Shown: positions 27,946 through 37,615 of the stretch, one piece after another
How positions within the stretch are numbered: position 1 is the stretch's first letter
Layout of the letters: each line of letters opens with the position of its first letter
From: Brumimicrobium ulvae
GTDB taxonomy: Bacteria > Bacteroidota > Bacteroidia > Flavobacteriales_D > Crocinitomicaceae
Direction of reading: 5' to 3'
Length of the DNA: 64,000 nucleotides
Assembly (NCBI RefSeq): GCF_947504225.1
Contig: NZ_CANNGT010000009.1
Coordinates: 62,001-126,000 of the forward strand
The notes under the pieces: model-generated
What the model was told of the DNA's origin: nothing
Database searches by the model: none
The model's input: the letters and a program-made list of their open reading frames with translations, nothing else
Position numbers and translations under genes: made by a program

Positions 27946-28314
27946 TTAGAAAGGTAAATCCCCATCATCATCGTCGCTTAAGTCTACTGGCGCAGGAGCA
28001 GGAGGTGGGGTATCATTGCCTGCAGTCGGAGCTTGTCCTCCTAATGCTTCAATTCTCCATCCTTGAATCGTGTTGAAATAAATTGCTTCACCTTTTGGGT
28101 TAATCCATTCTCTCCCTCTAATATTGATGCCGATCTTTACGTCTTGTCCAACCTTAAATCCGTCCAACAGGGAGCATCGGTCTTGGGTAAACTCTACCAA
28201 TATGTGTTGCGGATACTGTTCTTCTAATGTGACCACAACTTCACGTTTTTGGAATCCCTTGTCTCCAATCGTTTGTGTTTCCTTAATCAGTTTGATTTTT
28301 CCTGTTATTTCCAT
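27946..28314 (-). CDS. DUF3127 protein with SSB-like acidic tail
   Basis: The 122-residue protein fits DUF3127: MEITGKIKLIKETQTIGDKGFQKREVVV-type start, then HILVEFTQDRC, GQDVKIGINIRGREWINPKGEAIYFNTIQGWRIE. The pattern of five beta strands with a GxxW loop looks like an OB fold. A flexible linker rich in Pro and Ala ends in DLSDDDDGDLPF. An acidic stretch ending in (I/L)PF is the docking tip of single-stranded-DNA-binding protein, so contact with SSB partner proteins is a fair inference. The gene stands alone between a tRNA and a tonB gene. Confidence 0.8.
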   Translation of the reverse strand: MEITGKIKLIKETQTIGDKGFQKREVVVTLEEQYPQHILVEFTQDRCSLLDGFKVGQDVKIGINIRGREWINPKGEAIYFNTIQGWRIEALGGQAPTAGNDTPPPAPAPVDLSDDDDGDLPF

Positions 28315-28418
28315 AGTTTATTCAATTAATGGTTTTATCTGGGTTAATGTTTACTCCATCAATATTAGTGAATTTTAATTTGAATATGAACAGGAGTCTC
28401 CTTAAAAGCTGCTAAAAT

Positions 28419-28450
28419 AAAAAAAGCACCTACATTTCTGTAAGTGCTTC
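28419..28450 (-). terminator. Terminator downstream of the tRNA
   Basis: GAAGCACTTAC pairs with GTAGGTGCTT on the minus strand with one mismatch, and seven T residues follow. It lies just after the tRNA 3' end. Confidence 0.75.
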
Positions 28451-28460
28451 ATTTTTAATG

Positions 28461-28534
28461 TGGTCCCAGCAGGACTTGAACCTGCGACTTTCTGATTATG
28501 AGTCAGATACTCTAACCAGCTGAGTTATAGGACC
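28461..28534 (-). tRNA. tRNA with CAU anticodon, probably tRNA-Ile2 (lysidine-modified)
   Basis: The 74-base cloverleaf has a 7-bp acceptor stem (GGTCCTA with TGGGACC, one G-U pair), D arm AGCTGGTTAGAG, anticodon loop CTCATAA on a stem ending CTGA/TCAG, and T arm GCAGGTTCAAGTCCTGC. CCA is not encoded as such. The GACTCATAATC stem-loop and the GTCGCxGGTTCAAGTCC arm resemble bacterial tRNA-Ile2 more than elongator tRNA-Met. Methionine identity remains possible until TilS determinants are checked. Confidence 0.85.
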
Positions 28535-28649
28535 GGTTTAGATTTTACCTAAAAGCGTTGTCATTACAACAAAGCGATTGCAAAAATAATATTATCCTTC
28601 ATTAATTGCAAAAAGAAATAAGAATTTTGTGTTTTTAGTGTGCTTCACC

Positions 28650-28683
28650 AAAAAGGACTGTCACTTAATCGCAACAGTCCTTT
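28650..28683 (-). terminator. Terminator after the acyl-CoA dehydrogenase gene
   Basis: AAAGGACTGT and ACAGTCCTTT form a perfect 10-bp stem around a 12-base loop. The minus strand continues with T residues. Confidence 0.8.
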
Positions 28684-28704
28684 CTTTAAATCTTTCTTTT
28701 ATGT

Positions 28705-29904
28705 TTATTTCTTTTCTGGCATTTCACGGGTAAATGCTGGAATTCCAGTAACGTCCATTCCTGTAATTAACAAGTGAATGTCATGTGTACCTTCATAAGT
28801 TACAACAGATTCAAGGTTGGCCATGTGGCGCATCATTGAGTATTCTGAAGTAATTCCCATTCCACCGTGCATTTGTCTTGCTTCACGTGCAATGTTTAAT
28901 GCGATTTCCACGTTGTTACGTTTGGCCATTGAGATTTGAGCAGAAGTTGCTTTACCTTCGTTTCTTAATTGACCTAAACGGAAAGTTAATAATTGTGCTT
29001 TTGTGATTTCAGTAATCATTTCAGCCAACTTCTTTTGCATTAATTGGAATGCACCAATTGGAACATTAAATTGTGTTCTCTCTTTTGAATAACGCAATGC
29101 TTGATCATAGCAATCCATTGCAGCACCTAAAGCACCCCATGCAATTCCAAAACGGGCAGAATCTAAGCACGATAAAGGTGCACCTAATCCACTTCTTCCT
29201 GGAAGTAGGTTTTCCTTAGGAACCTTCACATCTTCAAAAATCAACTCTCCTGTTGCAGAAGCACGTAAAGATAGTTTACCATGCATTTCTGGAGTTGAGA
29301 ATCCTTCCATTCCTCTTTCAACGATTAGTCCGTGAATTCTTCCTTCTTCGTTTTTAGCCCAAACTACAGCAATGTCTGCAAATGGAGCATTTGAAATCCA
29401 CATTTTCGCACCATTCAATAAATAATGGTCTCCCATATCTTTAAAGTTGGTAATCATACTTCCTGGGTCCGACCCATGATCAGGTTCAGTAAGTCCGAAA
29501 CAACCAATCATCTCTCCTGAAGCAAGCTTCGGTAAGAACTTTTGTTTGTGCTCTTCTGAACCATATTTGTAAATAGGATACATCACTAAAGAACTCTGAA
29601 CTGATGCTGTGGAGCGTAAACCGCTGTCACATCGTTCTAATTCTTGCATAATTAAACCATATGAAATTTGGTCTAAACCTGCTCCTCCATATTCTTCAGG
29701 AATATAAGGTCCAAACGCACCAATTTCTCCTAAGCCACTTAAAATGTGCATTGGGAAAGTAGCGTTTTCATAATGTTCATCGATAATTGGAGATACCTCC
29801 TTCTTTACCCAATCTCTCGCAGTATCACGAATTAACTTATGTTCATCGGAGAGTAAATCATCCATTCCATAGTAATCCGGGTGCGTGTATAAATCTGACT
29901 TCAT
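28705..29904 (-). CDS. Acyl-CoA dehydrogenase, glutaryl-CoA dehydrogenase type
   Basis: The 399-residue flavoenzyme carries the family motifs CFGLTEPDHGSDPGSM, GAKMWISNAPFADIAVVWA, ERTQFNVPIGAFQLMQKKLAEM and EARQMHGGMGITSEY. The catalytic base is the Glu in VVTYEGTHDIH, placed as in glutaryl-CoA dehydrogenase. That enzyme oxidises and decarboxylates glutaryl-CoA to crotonyl-CoA in lysine and tryptophan breakdown. No other degradation gene is adjacent, so the substrate is inferred. A -7 box 32 bases upstream abuts an inverted repeat that could be an operator. Confidence 0.88.
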   Translation of the reverse strand: MKSDLYTHPDYYGMDDLLSDEHKLIRDTARDWVKKEVSPIIDEHYENATFPMHILSGLGEIGAFGPYIPEEYGGAGLDQISYGLIMQELERCDSGLRSTASVQSSLVMYPIYKYGSEEHKQKFLPKLASGEMIGCFGLTEPDHGSDPGSMITNFKDMGDHYLLNGAKMWISNAPFADIAVVWAKNEEGRIHGLIVERGMEGFSTPEMHGKLSLRASATGELIFEDVKVPKENLLPGRSGLGAPLSCLDSARFGIAWGALGAAMDCYDQALRYSKERTQFNVPIGAFQLMQKKLAEMITEITKAQLLTFRLGQLRNEGKATSAQISMAKRNNVEIALNIAREARQMHGGMGITSEYSMMRHMANLESVVTYEGTHDIHLLITGMDVTGIPAFTREMPEKK

Positions 29905-29936
29905 GTTCTACTTTTTAATTCAAGGTCAAATTTAAA

Positions 29937-29970
29937 GAATTATCTCGTCTTTTTCGAGATTTATAAGAAG
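29937..29970 (-). promoter_or_regulatory. -7 box and inverted repeat in front of the acyl-CoA dehydrogenase gene
   Basis: The minus strand reads TAAATTTG at 29944-29937. Directly upstream, ATCTCG (29952-29957) and CGAGAT (29965-29970) form a 6-bp inverted repeat across seven bases, in the space where sigma factor contacts would fall. Confidence 0.45.
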
Positions 29971-30027
29971 AGAAAGATTGCTTCTTATATTTTTGTATTT
30001 TTAATGTCAAATGAGGGTTTCATTTTA

Positions 30028-30035
30028 TAGATTTG
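30028..30035 (+). promoter_or_regulatory. -7 promoter box for DUF4271-hemD
   Basis: TAGATTTG lies 31 bases before the DUF4271 start codon. Confidence 0.45.
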
Positions 30036-30066
30036 AAATCAATACCACAAATAGTGTGAATGTAAA

Positions 30067-30720
30067 ATGAACGAGATAGAATTAATAGCACGAAACCAAT
30101 TATTTCCTTACTGGATAATTTATGCCCTGTTGTTTTCTATTGCTATCATTTCTATCCTGAAATATCAAAAAGAATTCGTTTTTGTTAACCTTAAAAACGC
30201 TTTCTTTAGAGCTCCGTCTTCTGTTCCTTTTTCTAAGGGAGAAATTAGCTTTTTTGGCGCAACAAACTGGATTCTATTAATAAACTATTTTGCAGTCTCT
30301 GGAATTACAGTGTATATGTTGTTGGTGTATTTCAAGGTGGGTCATTCTTGGATGGTGATTTTACCAATGGCCTATTACTTCTATCAATCTTTTGCTTTAT
30401 TTATTGCTGGAACCTTGAGCGGAGAATTGAAAAAACTGAAGGATTTGTTTTTATTGCTGAATTTTACCACGCATTCAATCGGAATTGTGATGATTCCAAT
30501 TTTATTTATTTGGATCCTTAATCCTGAATTGTCAACTTACCTCCCTAAGACCTTGACTGTTGTGTTTTTATTGTTTCATTTTATACGAATAGTGAGAAGT
30601 ATATTTATAGCACTTAAGAATAAAGTGTTGTGGTATTATATAATTTTGTACCTTTGCGGCTTGGAAATCTGGCCGATACTTGCGGTATATCTTCTTGTAT
30701 CACCAGGTTTTATTGGATAA
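30067..30720 (+). CDS. DUF4271 membrane protein
   Basis: The 217-residue protein has about six membrane helices, with a segment FFGATNWILLINYF and a C-terminal FIRIVRSIFIALKNKVLWYYIILYLCGLEIWPIL. The Cys-Gly-x-Glu-x-x-Pro pattern near the end is typical of DUF4271. The family is nearly restricted to Bacteroidota and usually sits next to a uroporphyrinogen-III synthase gene, as it does here (35-base gap). The function is not established. Cotranscription hints at a link with tetrapyrrole metabolism, or only with shared regulation. Confidence 0.8.
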   Translation: MNEIELIARNQLFPYWIIYALLFSIAIISILKYQKEFVFVNLKNAFFRAPSSVPFSKGEISFFGATNWILLINYFAVSGITVYMLLVYFKVGHSWMVILPMAYYFYQSFALFIAGTLSGELKKLKDLFLLLNFTTHSIGIVMIPILFIWILNPELSTYLPKTLTVVFLLFHFIRIVRSIFIALKNKVLWYYIILYLCGLEIWPILAVYLLVSPGFIG

Positions 30721-30755
30721 TTCGAGTTATTAAGGAACTAAATTACTGCTAAATT

Positions 30756-31508
30756 TTGAGTATTCGAACGATTTTAGTATCACAGCCAGAGCCAGAGAGC
30801 AATAAGAACCCTTATATTTCCTTGGCCGAAAAATATAATCTGCAAGTTGACTTCAGACCATTCATTCATGTTGAAGGTGTTGATAAGTCTGAATTTAGAA
30901 ACCAAAAGGTTAATTATGCAGAACATACTGCTGTTATTTTAACTTCTAAAACCGCTGTGGATCATTATTTCCGCATGGCTGAAGAGTGTAGGTTTGAGGT
31001 GCCAACAGAAATGAAATACTTTTGTATCTCAGAAGCTGTTGCTTATTACTTGCAAAAGTATGTTACTTACAGAAAAAGAAAGATTTTTCATGGAAAACAA
31101 ACCATCCATGATTTAATGGATGCTATCAAAAAACATAAGAAAGAAGTGTTTTTACTTCCTTGTTCTGATATCTTGAGAGACAGCATTCCAAATGCATTAG
31201 ATGCAGAGAAAATTGAATATAAAAAAGTTGTATTGTACAGAACGGTAGCTTCAGATTTGTCTGATTTAGAAAGTGTGCAGTATGATGTTTTGGTGTTTTT
31301 CTCTCCTTCTGGAATAGAATCATTGTTGAAAAACTTCCCTGACTTTAAACAGAATAAAACCTTAATTGCAGCATTTGGACCTACAACAGCAAAAGCAGTT
31401 GTGGATAACAATCTTAGATTAGACATCAATGCGCCGCAACCACAAGTACCTTCAATGTCGTTGGCTATTGAACAGTACATTAAAGATGCAAAAAAAGGAA
31501 AAAAATAA
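30756..31508 (+). CDS. hemD: Uroporphyrinogen-III synthase
   Basis: The 250-residue enzyme closes hydroxymethylbilane into uroporphyrinogen III on the way to haem. The Bacteroidota form starts RTILVSQPEPESNKNPY and continues VDFRPFIHVEGV. Conserved spots include AVILTSKTAVDHYFR, VLVFFSPSGIESLLKNFP, and ALIAAFGPTTAKA-like sequence near the end. The start is a TTG at 30756; no ATG or GTG occurs before the conserved SQPEP motif, so the rare start is likely real. It follows DUF4271 and ends in a good terminator. Confidence 0.87.
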   Translation: MSIRTILVSQPEPESNKNPYISLAEKYNLQVDFRPFIHVEGVDKSEFRNQKVNYAEHTAVILTSKTAVDHYFRMAEECRFEVPTEMKYFCISEAVAYYLQKYVTYRKRKIFHGKQTIHDLMDAIKKHKKEVFLLPCSDILRDSIPNALDAEKIEYKKVVLYRTVASDLSDLESVQYDVLVFFSPSGIESLLKNFPDFKQNKTLIAAFGPTTAKAVVDNNLRLDINAPQPQVPSMSLAIEQYIKDAKKGKK

Positions 31509-31530
31509 ATTGCTTTTATAAGTAAAACTG

Positions 31531-31566
31531 AAAATCGTCTTGTGAAAGCAAGGCGATTTTTATTTA
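31531..31566 (+). terminator. Intrinsic terminator after hemD
   Basis: AAAATCGTCTTG (31531-31542) pairs with CAAGGCGATTTT (31549-31560), with one G-U pair, and T residues follow. Confidence 0.85.
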
Positions 31567-31674
31567 TTATGAAATGAGATTCACTGTGCTAGATGCGAAA
31601 AAATTATAAATCTATTGCGTTCGCCGATAGATTTTGGCAATTATGTTTAAATTTATCTTTTATAATGTATACTG

Positions 31675-34197
31675 ATGTCAAAAAAAGCAAAAACAGAAAA
31701 ACCGAAATTTAAAAAATCCATCTCTACAAGTCTTATTGTATTGTTGTGGCTTGTTGGTTTACTTCCTTTTTTCTCAATTATTTATCTAAGATACGTTAAG
31801 ACAGATAACGAATCTCTACCCTCTGTTTCTATGCTTGAAAACCAAGAGGAACTATTGGCAACAACGGTCTTTGCTGATGATGGAGTGACTGAACTAGGTA
31901 AGTATTGGAAGGTGAATCGTACAAGTGTATCTTATAATGAAATTTCACCTTACGTTATTTCAGCACTCATATCAACAGAAGATGAACGTTTCGAAACACA
32001 TTCTGGGATTGACATCAAAGCTGTTGGACGAGCCATTATTAACATGGGAGAAGCGGGAGGAGCTTCCACCGTTACCCAACAATTGGCCAAATTAATTTTT
32101 ACCCTAAAAGAAAGAGACGAAAGAAGGCAAGCGCAACAATCTGGAACCGGACCAACCGAAGAACAGAAACGACTTGAAAAAATGAGCGGTATAGAACGTC
32201 GACTTTATGAAAAAGTAAAGGAAAACGTAATTGCACTTCGGTTAGAAAAGAGATACACCAAAAATGAAATTCTGACCATGTATTTGAATCAATTCGATTT
32301 CCTATACAATGCTGTTGGTATTTCGAGTGCCTCAAAAGTTTATTTCAATAAAAAAGCATCTGAATTATCCCCTGAAGAAGCGGCTATTTTGGTAGGAATG
32401 TGTAAAAATCCCGGACTTTACAATCCATACGGGTTTACAGTAACCAATTATGAAGATAGAATTGCCCGAAGAAATAATGTTTCAAAAGACAAAGTTACAG
32501 CCGAAGAGGTGAGAGCAGAACGTGAAAAAGACTCTCTAAGAGCCATTACCCGAAGAAACACAGTGTTGTATAAATGGTATGAGAACTCGGCTAAGGATAA
32601 TCCTGCATTGACCAGTAAAATAACCAAAGAAGAATACGATAGTTTGAAAGTTTTACCTATTCAAACAGATTACCAAACAGTTGATCATAAGGAAGGTCTT
32701 GCACCTTATTTTAGAGAATCTTTAAGGGGTTCAATTTCTAATATTCTAAGTGAAAAATTGGACAATGGTGAGTTGAAATATAAAAAACCAAACGGAGAAG
32801 CATACAGCATATATGAAGACGGTTTAAAGATCTATACGACCATTAACGCCGATATTCAAAAGCATGCTGAAAATGCATTGACGAAACACTTGAAGAAAAA
32901 TATTCAAGAACCATTCACAAAAAATAATTTGAGGTCAAAGAATTATCCATTTGCCTACAATATAAAAGAAGATGTTGTTGAAAACTTAATGAACAGCGCA
33001 AGAAAACGTTCTGAACGTTATATTAAAATGAGAGCTGCTGGAATTCCCGATAGTGAAATTGAAGCGTCCTTTGATAAAGCGACTACAATGAAAGTCTTTT
33101 CTTGGAATGGTGAGATTGATACGGTTATGACCCCTAATGATTCGATCCGCTATTATAAAAATATTATGCGAGCAGGTTTAGTTTCAGTTGAACCACAAAC
33201 CGGTTTCATTAAGGCTTGGGTTGGAGGACCAGATATTAATCACTTTGCCTACGACCATGTTGCTCAGGGGAAAAGACAAGTGGGTTCGACAATCAAGCCT
33301 TTTATTTATTCAGCAGGAATGCAGTTTGGTGTGATTACACCCTGTGAAACCACTCCAAATATTTCATACTGTGTAGATGTTCAAACAGGATCGCGACCTG
33401 AAGATATGAAGTCTTGGTGTCCTAAGAATGCTGGGTCTAAAATGGACGGGAAGCCAGTTGCATTTGAAAAAGGATTGGCGAGTTCGATGAACAATATAAC
33501 CGTTTCCGTAATGTCAAGAATGGGTGGTGTTGCTGGTCCTCGAGCAGTGGCAAAATTAATGAGGGACTTGAATATTAATGTTCGTGAAGAGGATATTGTT
33601 CCTGCAATGTGCTTGGGAGTAATGGATTTATCTTTATTGGAAATGGTGGGGGCACAATCTGCTTTTGTGAATGGTGGAATTTATACTCAACCAACTTCTA
33701 TTATTCGCATTGAGGATAGAAATGGAAATGTAATTTATGAACATCAACCGATTGCGAGAGAAGCAATGTCTGAGGAGTTAGCCTATGCCACATTGAAAAT
33801 GATGCAAAAAGTGGTAACACAAGGAACGGCAGCAAGCTTACGTGGAACCTGGAGAGGTGATTGGGGAGGTATAACTCAGCCTACCGCGGGTAAAACAGGA
33901 ACAACTCAAAACAATTCAGATGGTTGGTTTATGGCGCTTACGCCCGACCTTGTAACGGGTGTTTGGGTAGGTGCTGAAGATATGGCCATTCGTTTCCGTT
34001 CGATGGAATGGGGGCAAGGAGCACGTTTGGCTCTACCAATATACGGATATATGATGCAAGAGGTTTATAAAGACCCAAACATCCATATCTCAACCGATGA
34101 TTTTGAAGAGCCTTACGGTTTTTCAAGTTCAATGTATAATTGTCAAAATAACAACCAAACTTCTGGTTCAGAAGCCGATCCAGGATTTGGTATATAA
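31675..34197 (+). CDS. Bifunctional penicillin-binding protein 1A (class A PBP)
   Basis: The 840-residue enzyme polymerises and crosslinks peptidoglycan. A membrane helix spans about residues 18-40. The GT51 glycosyltransferase domain follows with catalytic Glu in [14 protein letters not shown], then [11 protein letters not shown], and [11 protein letters not shown]. The transpeptidase domain holds the active Ser in [13 protein letters not shown] (SxxK), SSMNN (SxN) and [14 protein letters not shown] (KTG). Two insertions rich in charged residues lie in the glycosyltransferase domain. The CoA-transferase gene follows after 14 bases and may be on the same mRNA. Confidence 0.93.
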   Translation: MSKKAKTEKPKFKKSISTSLIVLLWLVGLLPFFSIIYLRYVKTDNESLPSVSMLENQEELLATTVFADDGVTELGKYWKVNRTSVSYNEISPYVISALISTEDERFETHSGIDIKAVGRAIINMGEAGGASTVTQQLAKLIFTLKERDERRQAQQSGTGPTEEQKRLEKMSGIERRLYEKVKENVIALRLEKRYTKNEILTMYLNQFDFLYNAVGISSASKVYFNKKASELSPEEAAILVGMCKNPGLYNPYGFTVTNYEDRIARRNNVSKDKVTAEEVRAEREKDSLRAITRRNTVLYKWYENSAKDNPALTSKITKEEYDSLKVLPIQTDYQTVDHKEGLAPYFRESLRGSISNILSEKLDNGELKYKKPNGEAYSIYEDGLKIYTTINADIQKHAENALTKHLKKNIQEPFTKNNLRSKNYPFAYNIKEDVVENLMNSARKRSERYIKMRAAGIPDSEIEASFDKATTMKVFSWNGEIDTVMTPNDSIRYYKNIMRAGLVSVEPQTGFIKAWVGGPDINHFAYDHVAQGKRQVGSTIKPFIYSAGMQFGVITPCETTPNISYCVDVQTGSRPEDMKSWCPKNAGSKMDGKPVAFEKGLASSMNNITVSVMSRMGGVAGPRAVAKLMRDLNINVREEDIVPAMCLGVMDLSLLEMVGAQSAFVNGGIYTQPTSIIRIEDRNGNVIYEHQPIAREAMSEELAYATLKMMQKVVTQGTAASLRGTWRGDWGGITQPTAGKTGTTQNNSDGWFMALTPDLVTGVWVGAEDMAIRFRSMEWGQGARLALPIYGYMMQEVYKDPNIHISTDDFEEPYGFSSSMYNCQNNNQTSGSEADPGFGI

Positions 34198-34211
34198 AAA
34201 TATATAGTAGT

Positions 34212-34910
34212 ATGAATAAGTCTGTTAATAATGTAGAAGAAGCATGTGAGGGCATTGCCTCAGGAATGACTTTAATGCTGGGTGGTTTCGGATTATGCGG
34301 TATTCCAGAAAATACGATTGCTCACTTAGTTAAAATGGGGATCAAAGATTTGACTTGTATTTCAAATAATGCAGGAGTTGATGATTTTGGATTAGGATTA
34401 TTACTCCAGAAGAAACAAATTAAAAAAATGATTTCTTCTTATGTGGGAGAGAATGACGAGTTTGAAAGACAAATGCTTTCAGGAGAACTAGAAGTAGATC
34501 TTATTCCTCAAGGTTCATTGGCAGAACGTTGTCGTGCAGGAGGAACAGGAATTCCAGCATTTTTTACCCCAGCAGGATATGGAACAGAAGTCGCCGAGGG
34601 GAAGGAAGTAAGAGAATTCAACGGTAAACCTCACATTTTGGAAACGGCTTTAACTGCAGATTATGCAATCGTAAAAGCTTGGAAAGGAGATACAGAAGGA
34701 AATCTTATCTATAAAGGAACCGCAAGAAACTTTAATCCTGTTATGGCAATGGCGGGTAAAATTACAATTGCAGAAGTTGAAGAACTCGTTCCTGCAGGAG
34801 AATTAGACCCAAATGAAATCCATACCCCAGGAATCTTTGTTCAACGCATTTTCAAAGGTGAAAAATTCGAGAAAAGAATCGAACAATTAACCGTAAGAAA
34901 GAGAGAGTAA
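34212..34910 (+). CDS. scoA: 3-oxoacid CoA-transferase subunit A (alone)
   Basis: The 232-residue alpha subunit of a succinyl-CoA:3-ketoacid-type CoA-transferase has the CoA-binding loop [12 protein letters not shown] near residues 20-31, [12 protein letters not shown], and [30 protein letters not shown]. It moves CoA between succinate and acetoacetate in ketone or branched-chain breakdown. The catalytic Glu is on subunit B, whose gene normally follows at once. Here the stop overlaps the start of a membrane glycosyltransferase gene (TAATG), so B must be elsewhere or missing. Confidence 0.88.
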   Translation: MNKSVNNVEEACEGIASGMTLMLGGFGLCGIPENTIAHLVKMGIKDLTCISNNAGVDDFGLGLLLQKKQIKKMISSYVGENDEFERQMLSGELEVDLIPQGSLAERCRAGGTGIPAFFTPAGYGTEVAEGKEVREFNGKPHILETALTADYAIVKAWKGDTEGNLIYKGTARNFNPVMAMAGKITIAEVEELVPAGELDPNEIHTPGIFVQRIFKGEKFEKRIEQLTVRKRE

Positions 34911-36718
34911 TGAATACTTTGAACAGTAATGAGTCCAAAATTTATCCTGTTTTTACATGGGTACTTTTTGGACTCTTGATAACCTACCTTTTATTACGCG
35001 CCTATTTCCTTGAACCACTTCACGATGAGGCCGCAACTTTTTTCTATTATATAGAATCGGGGTTGTTTTGGGGGCCTGATGTAATGCTAGATGCCAATAA
35101 TCATTGGTTAAATAGCATTTTAGGGCATTGGATGTATTTGATTTTTGGAGATCAATTTTTCTTTGTTCGCTTACCTAATGTTTTTGCATTTATTCTTTTT
35201 TTCTGGGGAATTTATCGCTTGATCAAACCCATTCAATCGGACCTCAACAAAATGTTGATTCTTCTAGGAACAACTTGTATTCCTTTTATCTTAGATTATT
35301 TCTCGTATACAAGAGGCTATGGTCTTTCCATGGGGCTTTTCATCTTTTCACTATCTTATGTTCGTGATTTTGTTGTTCACCTTCATTTGAGGTCGGCATT
35401 TTGGGCTTCATTCTTTATGGGCTTGTCTGTTTATGCCAACCTCAATTTTATTCTGTCCTTAATTTTAATGGGTTTGCTATTTGTATTGATGCAATTACTC
35501 CATAAAAAAGAGTTGAGTATAAAACAGCACCTGCTCTTGGTCTCAAATTATATCTTATTGGCATTAGCAATGCTTCCTAATATCTTTTATGGCCTTCAAT
35601 TAAAGGAGAGTGGAGCTTTGTATTATGGTAGTTTAGATGGTTTTTGGGAAGTAACAGGAAAAACTTTATCGCGATACGTAATTTTCTATGATGCTGATTG
35701 GTTGAAGTATGCCTCCTTAGCACTTATTGCAGTACTTATTTTCTATTTCGTACGCCGTTGGAAAAGCTTAGGAGGAATCAAATTTTTTAGAAAGTCTTCA
35801 ACGCTTATGGCTTGGTTTCTCTTCGGAAATTGTGCAGCAATTCTCCTGATGGCTAAACTTATGGATGTAAACTATCCAGAGGATCGCGTAGGCATGTATT
35901 TGGTTACCCTTTTTCTTTTAATGATGGGATTTGTGCTTAATGAAGTTAAGGCTATGAAATGGATGCTTGTAGGAATGCTCTTTTTTCCTATTGTAATGAT
36001 TCCTAAAACGAATCTTTCCACCTCGATATTTTCTCCAGATGACCGAATGGCTCAAACGTTTTTCGATGAAGTACAAAAACATGTAGATAGCTATTCAACT
36101 ATTTCTATTTATCCAATGCAGCAATTGACATGGGCCCACCATTCTAGAAGCGTAGATTCGAATAACTATGTTATTGTTGGGCGTGAATTCAATAAAGTAA
36201 CAGATATAGCAATTCATAAGACTCCTTTGCTTGAAGGAATTGAGAATTTGGATGAATATGATGTTATAGCACATACCCCCGAGAGTACGCACATCGCATA
36301 TAAGCGTAAATCTCCTTATCAAAAGAAAGTGATTTATGAATTGCCTTTAAACATTTCTGAAACGCAAAAAGAATTTGTATCTCTCGTTAGTTTTATTATT
36401 CCTGACTCCTTAAGAAATAGAAAACTACAATTTCATATTCATGGTGATGTAGAAGCTGAAAATAAATTTCGAGAGTTTGCTATAATGACCTATTCTACAT
36501 TCGATGAAAATGATCAAGTAGTGAATCATTCCTATACAAACGAACGATGGTATCATGGAAAGAAAAAAGAGTTCTTATTGAACTTTAATTATGCAGTGGA
36601 AAGATTGGAGCCCAATGAACACGAAATTCGAACCTATATATGGAATCGAAAACATGAGAAAATTGGTTTGAAAAATGGTGTTTTTCAGATTTTAGAACTT
36701 ATTGAAACAAAGGATTAA
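34910..36718 (+). CDS. GT-C type membrane glycosyltransferase
   Basis: The 602-residue protein has about ten membrane helices in the first 375 residues and a soluble C-terminal domain of about 220. The first periplasmic loop contains LEPLHDEAATFFYYI, matching the Asp/Glu pair by which PMT/ArnT-like GT-C enzymes are known. FVRLPNVFAFILFF and DYFSYTRGYGLSMGL also fit that class. GT-C enzymes use polyprenyl-phosphate sugars. The GT2 gene 96 bases downstream looks like a polyprenyl-phosphate sugar synthase, so the pair could supply donor and transferase. The acceptor is unknown. Confidence 0.7.
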   Translation: MNTLNSNESKIYPVFTWVLFGLLITYLLLRAYFLEPLHDEAATFFYYIESGLFWGPDVMLDANNHWLNSILGHWMYLIFGDQFFFVRLPNVFAFILFFWGIYRLIKPIQSDLNKMLILLGTTCIPFILDYFSYTRGYGLSMGLFIFSLSYVRDFVVHLHLRSAFWASFFMGLSVYANLNFILSLILMGLLFVLMQLLHKKELSIKQHLLLVSNYILLALAMLPNIFYGLQLKESGALYYGSLDGFWEVTGKTLSRYVIFYDADWLKYASLALIAVLIFYFVRRWKSLGGIKFFRKSSTLMAWFLFGNCAAILLMAKLMDVNYPEDRVGMYLVTLFLLMMGFVLNEVKAMKWMLVGMLFFPIVMIPKTNLSTSIFSPDDRMAQTFFDEVQKHVDSYSTISIYPMQQLTWAHHSRSVDSNNYVIVGREFNKVTDIAIHKTPLLEGIENLDEYDVIAHTPESTHIAYKRKSPYQKKVIYELPLNISETQKEFVSLVSFIIPDSLRNRKLQFHIHGDVEAENKFREFAIMTYSTFDENDQVVNHSYTNERWYHGKKKEFLLNFNYAVERLEPNEHEIRTYIWNRKHEKIGLKNGVFQILELIETKD

Positions 36719-36814
36719 ACCCCGCTTTAATTCTGAAGTAATCTTTTTTAATAAAAAACAAACCCTCTATTTATATAAATCAATATATTCGTCTAAAAAT
36801 TAACGCAATTTTAA

Positions 36815-37534
36815 ATGAGCATCAAGAAACTATCTATACTTATCCCTGCATACAACGAAGCAAGAACAATTCACCTTATATTAGATAGGGTAAAGGATGT
36901 TAAATTAGTAAATGACATCGAAAAAGAAGTGATTATTGTCAATGACTGCTCAAGCGATGATACTGTGCTTAAGATTGAAGAATATATGAAAAACAATCCT
37001 GACTTTAGCATTCAATTGTTTTCACAAGATAGAAATAGAGGTAAAGGTGCTGCCATTAATCGCGCTATTCAAGAATGCACAGGAGATTATATGATTATTC
37101 AAGATGCTGATTTAGAATATGACCCAAATGAGTATAACTTGCTATTAAAGCCCGTGTTTATGGATGATGCAGATGCCGTTTATGGTTCTCGTTTTGTCGG
37201 TCATCACCCCCACAGAATCTTGTTCTTTTGGCATTCAATTGGGAATAAGTTTTTAACGCGTTTATCAAACATGATGACAAATCTGAATTTAACAGACATG
37301 GAAACCTGTTATAAGTTGATCCGTACATCTATTGCAAAAAAAATCACCATTAAAGAAAATCGTTTTGGTATAGAACCAGAAATTACAGCCAAACTTGCTA
37401 GGGTTCCTAAAGTTAAAATCTATGAAGTAGGTATTTCATACTACGGTAGAACCTATGAAGAAGGGAAAAAAATTGGATGGAAAGATGGGTTTAGGGCAAT
37501 CTATTGTATTATTAAGTACAAGTTCTCTAAATAA
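36815..37534 (+). CDS. GT2 glycosyltransferase, dolichyl/polyprenyl-phosphate sugar synthase type
   Basis: The 239-residue GT-A enzyme begins [22 protein letters not shown] and has the nucleotide-sugar site [10 protein letters not shown], the metal site [19 protein letters not shown] and [11 protein letters not shown], as in dolichol-phosphate mannosyltransferase homologues. It would load a sugar onto a polyprenyl phosphate at the inner membrane. No membrane helix is present in the C-terminus, so it binds peripherally. It follows the GT-C gene on the same strand and is probably its donor supplier. Confidence 0.85.
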   Translation: MSIKKLSILIPAYNEARTIHLILDRVKDVKLVNDIEKEVIIVNDCSSDDTVLKIEEYMKNNPDFSIQLFSQDRNRGKGAAINRAIQECTGDYMIIQDADLEYDPNEYNLLLKPVFMDDADAVYGSRFVGHHPHRILFFWHSIGNKFLTRLSNMMTNLNLTDMETCYKLIRTSIAKKITIKENRFGIEPEITAKLARVPKVKIYEVGISYYGRTYEEGKKIGWKDGFRAIYCIIKYKFSK

Positions 37535-37615
37535 CGATTGAAGTACAAGCAATTATTTGTAGCTAGAATGCCCTCGATTTTTGATTCCCAATTGTGTTGG
37601 GGGTTACAGTTTCAA

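Noticed and set aside
28461-28534. Elongator tRNA-Met as the only reading of the CAU tRNA
   Set aside because: The anticodon alone fits, but the stem-loop and T-arm sequence look more like tRNA-Ile2, so the isoleucine call is preferred with the alternative kept open.
34905-34915. A frameshifted scoB hidden in the GT-C gene
   Set aside because: The GT-C frame is open and coherent from the overlap onwards, and no CoA-transferase B motif appears in the other frames.
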